NCBI GenBank assembly: GCA_034408875.1
Contig: JAWXCJ010000157.1
Coordinates: forward strand, 1-5,882
Source: JANNHK01 sp034408875
Lineage (GTDB): Bacteria > Actinomycetota > Acidimicrobiia > IMCC26256 > PALSA-610
Direction: 5' to 3'
DNA: 5,882 nt
The notes beneath the pieces are model-generated. The model searched no databases and was not told where the DNA came from. It saw only the letters and a program-made list of their open reading frames with translations. Positions 1 to 4,495 of this stretch are shown piece after piece. Within the stretch, counting starts at the first letter, position 1, and each line of letters begins with the position of its first letter. A program made the translations under genes and the position numbers.

Positions 1-53
1 ACTTCTACCCGAACCCGGAGTGGCGCAGCATCGCCCCGCTCCCCAGCCCCTGA
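1..53 (+). CDS. 3' end of an unidentified upstream gene (partial)
   Basis: Reading from base 3, one frame encodes FYPNPEWRSIAPLPSP and stops at TGA (51-53). The 5' part lies outside the window. Sixteen codons are too few to name a family, and I do not recognise the tail. Support for coding is modest: the stop falls 25 bp before the next start on the same strand, as expected for an operon member, and the aromatic and proline-rich tail with GC-ending codons looks like a normal protein end. Chance openness in GC-rich DNA cannot be excluded. Confidence 0.45.
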   Translation, partial: FYPNPEWRSIAPLPSP

Positions 54-78
54 GTGCGGCACGCGCCAAGATGACGGT

Positions 79-1176
79 GTGGGCACGCACGCACTTGTCA
101 TCGGGGGCACCGGGCCGACCGGTGTCCCCATCGTGCGCGGTCTCGTCGAGCGGGGCTGGTCGGTGACGATCATGCACCGCGGCGAGCACGAGACCGACGA
201 GACGCCCGCGGTTGTCGAACACCTGCACCGCGACCCCTACGACGACGAACAACTGCGCGACGCGCTCGCCGAGTCGAACTTCGACCTGGTCGTCGCGATG
301 TACGGACGCCTTCGGCGCATCGCGGAACTGACCTCGGGCCGCACGAGCCAGTTCGTTTCGGTCGGTGGTGTGCCCGCGTACCGCGGGTGGATGAACCCGT
401 GGTTGGAGATGCCGCTGCCGATCCCCGAGGACGCGCCGCTCGTGCGCGTGCCCGAGGACGACGAGAAGGGGTACCGCATCGTCCGGACCGAGGAAGCGGT
501 GTTCGCGCACCATCCGCGTGCCGCGCACTTCCGCTACCCGTACGTGTACGGACCCCGGCAACTCGTGCCGCGCGAATGGCTGATCGTACGCCGCGTGCTC
601 GACGGTCGTCGCCGCATCGTCGTCGCCGACGAGGGACTCACGCTGCACCATCACGGCTATACCGAGAACCTCGCCCACGCGGTGCTGCTCGCCGTCGACC
701 ATCCCGACGCCGCGGCCGGGCTCGTGTTCAACGCCGGTGACGAAGACGTGCTGAGTGTGCGCCACGTCATCGAGGTCGTCTCGGGAGCGCTCGGACACGA
801 GTTCGAGATCGTGTCGATGCCGTACGAACTCGCAACTCCGGCTCGGCCCCTGCTCGCGCAACCGCTCCCGACACATCGCGTGCTCGACCTCACGCGCATC
901 AAGACCGTGCTCGGCTACCGCGACATTGTTCCGCCTCGCACCGCGCTCGCAGACACCGCGCGCTGGCTCGTCGCCCACCCGCCCGAGCCGGGTGGAATGG
1001 AGGAGACCGTGCTCACCGACCCGTTCGACTACGCCGCCGAAGACCGACTGGTCGACGCGTGGCAGCGCACGCTCGCCACGATGCCCTCGGTTCCGTTCGC
1101 GACCGCACCCGGATACGGGCTCGCCTACAGCGGACCGGGCGGACGCGCCCGCAGCAACGAGGAGTTCGACGGATGA
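79..1176 (+). CDS. NAD-dependent epimerase/dehydratase family protein (extended SDR-like)
   Basis: The 365-aa product is a Rossmann-fold oxidoreductase or epimerase-like protein, probably cytoplasmic. The N-terminal strand is followed by the nucleotide-binding motif GGTGPTG (residues 9-15, GxxGxxG pattern). Later come an HRG after the second strand (33-35), a serine strand SVGG (94-97), and RYPYVYGPRQ (152-161), which matches the RPxxVYGP motif of extended SDRs, then FNAGDED (218-224). Where classical members have YxxxK there is Y132-RIV-R136, so the catalytic lysine may be replaced by arginine. About 60 residues after residue 300 lie beyond the usual SDR core. The GTG start gives a Rossmann strand right at the N-terminus. 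An ATG at 71 is in another frame, and the frame is open upstream, so the start is the least certain point. No strong Shine-Dalgarno site is seen. The gene overlaps the CoA-transferase by ATGA, implying co-translation. The substrate is unknown. Confidence 0.85.
   Translation: MGTHALVIGGTGPTGVPIVRGLVERGWSVTIMHRGEHETDETPAVVEHLHRDPYDDEQLRDALAESNFDLVVAMYGRLRRIAELTSGRTSQFVSVGGVPAYRGWMNPWLEMPLPIPEDAPLVRVPEDDEKGYRIVRTEEAVFAHHPRAAHFRYPYVYGPRQLVPREWLIVRRVLDGRRRIVVADEGLTLHHHGYTENLAHAVLLAVDHPDAAAGLVFNAGDEDVLSVRHVIEVVSGALGHEFEIVSMPYELATPARPLLAQPLPTHRVLDLTRIKTVLGYRDIVPPRTALADTARWLVAHPPEPGGMEETVLTDPFDYAAEDRLVDAWQRTLATMPSVPFATAPGYGLAYSGPGGRARSNEEFDG
1159..1164 (+). promoter_or_regulatory. Ribosome binding site of the CoA-transferase
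   Basis: GAGGAG lies inside the 3' end of the epimerase gene, 8 nt before ATG 1173. It selects ATG 1173 over the in-frame upstream ATG at 1059, which would add 38 arginine-rich residues unlike any CaiB family N-terminus. Confidence 0.75.
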
Positions 1177-2366
1177 CCAACACCGGCCCGTTCAACGGGG
1201 TGCGCGTACTCGACCTGTCGATCGCGCTCACCGGTCCGTATGTGTCCGCGCTCATGGCCGACCAGGGTGCCGAGGTGATCAAGGTCGAGCGACCGGGGAT
1301 CGGCGACATCGCGCGGTGGGTCGGCGTCGCGGTCAACGGGATGAGCGCGCTGTTCCTCGTCAGCAACCGCGGGAAGCGCTCGATCGCCGTCGACGTGCAC
1401 ACCGACGAAGGGCGCGACATCGTGCGGCGCTTGGCGCGCGATGCCGATGTCGTCGTGCAGAACTTTCGCCCCGGCGTCGTCGAACGCCTCGGTCTCGGCT
1501 ACGACGACCTGCGCGCCGAACGGCCCGATGTCGTGTATGCGTCGCTGTCGGGCTTCGGGCCGGTCGGACCGTACGCGCACAAGGGCGCGTACGACACGGT
1601 GATCCAGGCCTACGGCGGCTTCGCCGTCAGCCAGTCCGACCCCACAACGGGCGAGCCCGTGTTCCTGCGCCAGACCGCGGCCGACAAGGTCACCGCGCTG
1701 TACGCGTCGCAGGCCATCGCCGCCGCGCTGTTCGCCCGCGAACGTGGCGCGGGCGGCCAGCACCTGCACCTCTCGATGGCCGACGCGGTCGTGTCGTTCC
1801 TCTGGGCCGATGCCGCCGGCAACGAAGTGCTGCTCGACAGCGACGGGTCGCAACCGTCGAGCTTCGTGCAGAACTTCCGCCCGTTCCGCTTCCGCGACGG
1901 GTGGGGCATCGCCACCCCGACCTCAGATTCCGACTTCACCGGACTGTGCAAGGCGTTCGGTGTCGACGGCTACGACGATCCGCGTGTCGCGACCATGGCC
2001 GAACGTTCGCAGCACCGCGAGTTGAGCGGTCAGTTCATGCAGCGCTGTTACGAAGCGGCGGAAACGCTGACGACTGCCGAAGCGATTGCCCGTCTCGAGG
2101 CCGAGAACGTGCCGAACAGTGTCGTGCTCGGCGCGCCGGAACTTCCCGACGACCCGCACGCGCGTGCGATCGGGATGTTCGAGGACTCGAAGCATCCCGT
2201 GGTCGGCAACGTGCGCCTTCCCCGCCACCCCGCGCAGTTCGCGGGCACGCCCGCCGCGCTCGCGGGCCCCGCGCCCGCGCTCGGGGAACACACCGACGAA
2301 GTCCTCGCCGAACTCGGCTACGCCGACCAAATCGCCGACCTCCGCGCCCGCAACGTCGTCGCGTAA
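1173..2366 (+). CDS. CaiB/BaiF family (class III) CoA-transferase
   Basis: The 397-aa product has the normal length of family III CoA-transferases, which move CoA between carboxylic acids through an aspartyl-CoA thioester and work as interlocked dimers. Family features in order are: N-terminal VRVLDLSIALTGPYVSALMAD (residues 10-30), GAEVIKVERPG (32-42), NRGKRSIAVD (65-74), ADVVVQNFRPGVVERLGL (91-108), SLSGFGPVGPYAHKGAYD (124-141), and ADKVTALYASQAIAAALFAR (170-189). D171 in the ADK context aligns by motif with the catalytic Asp169 of formyl-CoA transferase and CaiB. The C-terminal part (about 230-370) is the small domain, and the end LGYADQIADLRARNVVA is a typical family end, so the gene looks complete. 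Translation is probably coupled to the epimerase gene through the ATGA overlap, with GAGGAG 8 nt upstream. Donor and acceptor acids cannot be inferred. Related annotations include formyl-CoA transferase and alpha-methylacyl-CoA racemase, but neither specific activity is supported. Confidence 0.93.
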   Translation: MTNTGPFNGVRVLDLSIALTGPYVSALMADQGAEVIKVERPGIGDIARWVGVAVNGMSALFLVSNRGKRSIAVDVHTDEGRDIVRRLARDADVVVQNFRPGVVERLGLGYDDLRAERPDVVYASLSGFGPVGPYAHKGAYDTVIQAYGGFAVSQSDPTTGEPVFLRQTAADKVTALYASQAIAAALFARERGAGGQHLHLSMADAVVSFLWADAAGNEVLLDSDGSQPSSFVQNFRPFRFRDGWGIATPTSDSDFTGLCKAFGVDGYDDPRVATMAERSQHRELSGQFMQRCYEAAETLTTAEAIARLEAENVPNSVVLGAPELPDDPHARAIGMFEDSKHPVVGNVRLPRHPAQFAGTPAALAGPAPALGEHTDEVLAELGYADQIADLRARNVVA

Positions 2367-2369
2367 CGA

Positions 2370-2424
2370 TCCGAAATTGCGCCATCTGGCGACCGAAACG
2401 GTCGCCGAGCGGCGCAATTTCGGA
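2370..2424. repeat. Nested palindrome between convergent genes (possible bidirectional terminator or REP-like element)
   Basis: There is a perfect 14-bp inverted repeat, TCCGAAATTGCGCC at 2370-2383 and its complement at 2411-2424. Inside it is a second perfect 8-bp stem, GGCGACCG (2388-2395) with CGGTCGCC (2399-2406), around an AAA loop; 4-nt internal loops separate the stems. Beyond the outer stem, TAAC at 2364-2367 mirrors GTTA at 2427-2430, so both flanking genes stop with a TAA three nucleotides from the palindrome. In RNA it would fold strongly from either strand, which suits a bidirectional terminator between convergent genes, but there is no U-tract. The AT-containing arms and the truncated YceI gene alongside also allow a dispersed palindromic element (inference). 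Confidence 0.8.
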
Positions 2425-2427
2425 GTG

Positions 2428-2916
2428 TTAGCGGGCGAGGAGCGTGAGCTCGAACGTCGACGTCGGGAACTCGTCGGTCTCCATGATGCGGTTGCGGAAC
2501 TGGCGGTCGCGGTTGTCCTGGTCACTCTCGACCGTGGTCATGTCGACCGTGAACGAGCCGGCAATCACGCTGGTACCGGCGATGGCGATGGAGCCGGTCA
2601 CGGCTTCGGTGCGGCCGACCGCGACGGCATCCTGCCCGAACAGGTTTTCGCTCGCGCGGTACCCGGCCTCGCTCCCCGTCGAGATCGTCCACGTGCCGTC
2701 GACGCCCTCGGCCGTGACCTCCGGCGAATCGGTCTCCTCGGTCACCGCGGTGTCATCGGTGGCTGCGAGCGTGGTCGACGTCTGCGAGTCGCGCTCCTCG
2801 AACGAGAGCTTCGGCGGCGGGTCGTCGCGGATGAAGTTGATGTAGACGAACGTTCCGCCGACGACCACCACGACGGCCGCGCCGATGGCGATCAGCAACC
2901 ACTTGACGAGCTTCAT
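2428..2916 (-). CDS. YceI family protein, C-terminally truncated (possible pseudogene)
   Basis: The 162-aa product has a short basic N-terminus and one hydrophobic helix (about residues 5-27), so it is probably anchored with the rest outside the membrane. An acidic, Thr/Ser-rich linker (32-72) follows, then the beginning of a YceI domain: GTWTIS (74-79), VTGSIAI (106-112), ADMTSVES-type SFTVDMTTVESDQ (121-133), and RDRQF..RIMETDEFPTSTFEL (136-157). YceI domains are lipocalin-like barrels of roughly 170 residues that bind polyisoprenoids or quinone-like lipids. Here only about 85 residues are present. The usual second half, with the GDLTLHGVT-type motif and final strands, is missing, and the frame ends in LLAR then TAA. 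The lost half is not found downstream, where the palindrome and the CoA-transferase gene begin at once. The ATG is preceded by GGGTGAA (2926-2932) 9 nt away. The barrel probably cannot close, so I judge it a remnant or a strongly altered protein. Confidence 0.82.
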   Translation of the reverse strand: MKLVKWLLIAIGAAVVVVVGGTFVYINFIRDDPPPKLSFEERDSQTSTTLAATDDTAVTEETDSPEVTAEGVDGTWTISTGSEAGYRASENLFGQDAVAVGRTEAVTGSIAIAGTSVIAGSFTVDMTTVESDQDNRDRQFRNRIMETDEFPTSTFELTLLAR

Positions 2917-2943
2917 GGCTCACAGTTCACCCGATGAACCTGT

Positions 2944-2984
2944 GCGGTTGTTGTGCACCTGCTGAATGGGCAGGTGGGAACCGC
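2944..2984 (-). terminator. Hairpin after the C39-like gene (candidate terminator)
   Basis: CACCTGC (2956-2962) pairs with GCAGGTG (2970-2976) around a 7-nt loop. An outer GCGGTT (2944-2949) pairs with AACCGC (2979-2984), with unequal internal bulges between them. On the - strand it starts at the TAG stop of the C39-like gene and lies before the YceI gene. It has no U-tract, so termination is plausible rather than shown; it could instead be an intercistronic stem. Confidence 0.4.
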
Positions 2985-3823
2985 TACGGCGGCGGGCGCA
3001 CCGTGAGGGTGAGCGGCAACAGGATCAGCGCGGCGACCGCGATCGCGTAGGCAGCGCCGCCGGCGCCGCGCTCCGAGGGCTCCGGGTTCGCGGTGATCAT
3101 GGCGTGGTCGCTGTCGGCCCACGCGTCCTCGAACGCGGCCAGCGCAATCTGCACGCCCGCGCCGTCGGGGAAACCGGGGTCGTTGATGTAGACCGCGCCG
3201 GTGTTGTCGTCGATGCCGGTGATGACGACGGCATGGCCCGTCTGCATACCGGGGTCCGTGAACCCGCCGCCGCCCGCGTAGAGGTCGGTCGCGTCGAGAC
3301 CGACGATGACGTTGTGGCCCGCGTCGAGCGCGGCGCGCAAGTCGTCGACCTCTCCGCGCTCGAGCTTGGCGTCCACGTCGAAATCCTCGAGCAGACGCAC
3401 GCCGTCTTCGGGCGACATGCCCGTCGGCGTCAATACGTTCATCTCTTCGGCGCGAGTGACGACCAGGTCGGCGGCGACGGTCTCGCCACTCAACTCGGAG
3501 AGCACCATCGCGATCGATGTCGGAACGCAGGCGACCGGGCCGGGCTGCGCCTGGTGGTACACGATGTCGTCGAGCGGGTCGCCGTGCACGCCGTCGTCGA
3601 TGGGGGGTTCCGGGTCGGCGGCGGCGGCTGCTTCCGGCTCGTCCGGAAGCGGGTCGACATCACCGTCGCCGTCGACGTCCATGTACAACATTGTGTCGCC
3701 CGTCGCTTCGTCTTCGAACACCGCGGCGTCGGCCAGACCGTCGCCGTCGGTGTCGAGCACCGTCGTTTCGGCGAAGCCGTCGTCGTCGGTGTCGAACGAC
3801 ATCGAATCGCTAAGGTCGTCCAC
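2984..3823 (-). CDS. C39-like papain-fold cysteine peptidase with calcium-binding loops and C-terminal membrane helix
   Basis: The 279-aa product begins with three acidic loops of DxDxDG type at residues 11-19, 24-32 and 49-57, like thrombospondin-3 or dockerin calcium loops. An Ala/Pro/Glu linker (62-74) follows. Residues about 84-245 resemble the peptidase_C39_2 group: Q93 before PGPVACVPTSIAMVLS with C99 as nucleophile, GHAVVITGID with H197, and YINDPGF with D215 as the third catalytic residue, then a closing AFEDAW segment. A hydrophobic helix (about 256-275) ends in RPPP, suggesting a C-terminal membrane anchor. No signal peptide is visible. The GTG at 3823 is the longest start; the frame upstream runs only 13 codons to the ogt stop. 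ATG 3802 would shorten it by seven residues and keep all loops; neither start has a clear ribosome binding site. It lies 39 bp after ogt, so co-transcription is likely. The substrate is unknown, and the C39 bacteriocin-exporter role is not implied because no ABC transporter part is present. Confidence 0.78.
   Translation of the reverse strand: MDDLSDSMSFDTDDDGFAETTVLDTDGDGLADAAVFEDEATGDTMLYMDVDGDGDVDPLPDEPEAAAAADPEPPIDDGVHGDPLDDIVYHQAQPGPVACVPTSIAMVLSELSGETVAADLVVTRAEEMNVLTPTGMSPEDGVRLLEDFDVDAKLERGEVDDLRAALDAGHNVIVGLDATDLYAGGGGFTDPGMQTGHAVVITGIDDNTGAVYINDPGFPDGAGVQIALAAFEDAWADSDHAMITANPEPSERGAGGAAYAIAVAALILLPLTLTVRPPP
3653..3793 (-). repeat. Region encoding three DxDxDG calcium-type loops
   Basis: The loops are encoded at 3767-3793, 3728-3754 and 3653-3679. 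The first two are 13 codons apart, and their DNA is also alike: 3738-3756 and 3777-3795 match at 18 of 19 bases, pointing to an internal duplication. The third is more distant. Oxygen-ligand positions D1, D3, D5 and the acidic position 9 are kept in all three loops. Confidence 0.7.
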
Positions 3824-3862
3824 GCTGCGAGTCTCGCGCCCACCGCGGGCGCGAACCAGGGC

Positions 3863-4324
3863 TCACACGAGATGTCGTGCGCGGCTTTCGTGGTCGAGCA
3901 ACCAGCGCTTGCGCTCCACACCACCGGCGTAGCCGCCGATCGCACCGGTCGAACGAACAACGCGGTGACACGGAACGATGACGCCGACCGGATTCGACGC
4001 ATTCGCCATGCCCACGGCCCGGGCCGCGCCCGCCACGCCGAGGTCGTCGGCCAGGTCGCCGTAGCTGCGGGTCTGGCCGGGCGGGATCTCGCGCAGGAGC
4101 TTCCACACCCGTTCCTGGAACGAGGTGCCCTGCACGTCGACCCGGATGCGGCCGAGCGCGTCGAGCTCGCCGCCGAAGTACGCGACCAGCGCGTCGAGCA
4201 CGCCCGGCGCCCCGGGACTCGGACGGCCCCACTCGTCGAACCCGGCCCGGCGCACCGCCCCGTCGGCGACTTCCGCGGTGAACCAACCCACCGGCGTTTC
4301 CACTCGCACCACTTCGATGTTCAT
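3863..4324 (-). CDS. ogt: Methylated-DNA--protein-cysteine S-methyltransferase
   Basis: The 153-aa product moves the alkyl group from O6-alkylguanine (and O4-alkylthymine) in DNA to its own cysteine, a one-use direct-reversal repair. The N-terminal ferredoxin-like part (1-65) is followed by the catalytic domain: TSFQERVWKLLREIPPGQTRSYGDLA (67-92), AARAVGMANASNP (100-112), with R102 as the arginine finger of the helix-turn-helix, and the active-site IVPCHRVV (116-123) with C119, then GGYAGGVERKRWLL (130-143). Length and motifs are standard. A longer in-frame start at 4411 exists, but the extra 29 residues are Gly/Ser-rich and unlike the family; GGAGG (4335-4339) and the MNIEVVRVETPVGWF start support 4324. 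It is divergent from the Ada-AlkA gene and is the probable first gene of a leftward unit with the C39-like gene. Confidence 0.93.
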   Translation of the reverse strand: MNIEVVRVETPVGWFTAEVADGAVRRAGFDEWGRPSPGAPGVLDALVAYFGGELDALGRIRVDVQGTSFQERVWKLLREIPPGQTRSYGDLADDLGVAGAARAVGMANASNPVGVIVPCHRVVRSTGAIGGYAGGVERKRWLLDHESRARHLV

Positions 4325-4334
4325 GCGGCTACCG

Positions 4335-4339
4335 CCTCC
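4335..4339 (-). promoter_or_regulatory. Ribosome binding site of ogt
   Basis: GGAGG on the - strand lies 10 nt before ATG 4324. The spacing is slightly long, but it is the clearest Shine-Dalgarno site in the region and fixes the ogt start against the upstream in-frame ATG at 4411. Confidence 0.65.
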
Positions 4340-4433
4340 ACTGCTCGATCGCCCGTGCGGACTCGGGAGAGTGACCGCAGTTCCGGCATGCGCCTGGACG
4401 TTCATGCTCATGGGTCTGTTCTACGGGAAGGCG

Positions 4434-4480
4434 GCTGGACGGATCCGGACAGCGATCTACCGTGTCCGGATCCGTCTAGC
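4434..4480. promoter_or_regulatory. 18-bp inverted repeat in the ogt / ada-alkA divergent region (candidate operator)
   Basis: Arms 4434-4451 and 4463-4480 are complementary at 17 of 18 positions around an 11-nt spacer. The core GGATCCGGAC (4441-4450) and GTCCGGATCC (4464-4473) is perfect, and each half contains GGATCC. The centre lies about 39 bp before ATG 4496, where it would overlap a promoter of ada-alkA. CTACCGT occurs at 4457-4463 and again at 4485-4491. A dimeric regulator site is the simplest reading; it could be bound by the Ada-type HTH of the adjacent gene or by another repressor (inference). An RNA hairpin in a long leader is the alternative. I see no convincing -10/-35 pair in the rest of 4325-4495. 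Confidence 0.55.
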
Positions 4481-4495
4481 TCGCCTACCGTACGA

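Noticed and set aside
71..166. ATG at 71 as start of the epimerase gene
   Set aside because: It is in a different frame and ends after about 31 codons; it would need a 2-base change to join the Rossmann frame. GTG 79 fits the protein directly.
1125..1853. 242-codon - strand open frame opposite the CoA-transferase
   Set aside because: Antisense shadow; the opposite strand has clear family motifs and a ribosome binding site.
755..2431. 558-codon + strand open frame
   Set aside because: It overlaps the epimerase end and the whole CoA-transferase in another frame. Its product is Arg/Ser/Pro-rich without domain motifs, a GC-rich shadow.
3653..3795. GTCG-rich tandem-like DNA as a microsatellite or CRISPR-like repeat
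   Set aside because: It is explained by Asp/Gly codons of the calcium-type loops; spacing follows the protein repeat and there are no regular spacers.
4325..4411. 29-residue N-terminal extension of ogt
   Set aside because: The Gly/Ser-rich extension is atypical for the family, and GGAGG is placed for the start at 4324.
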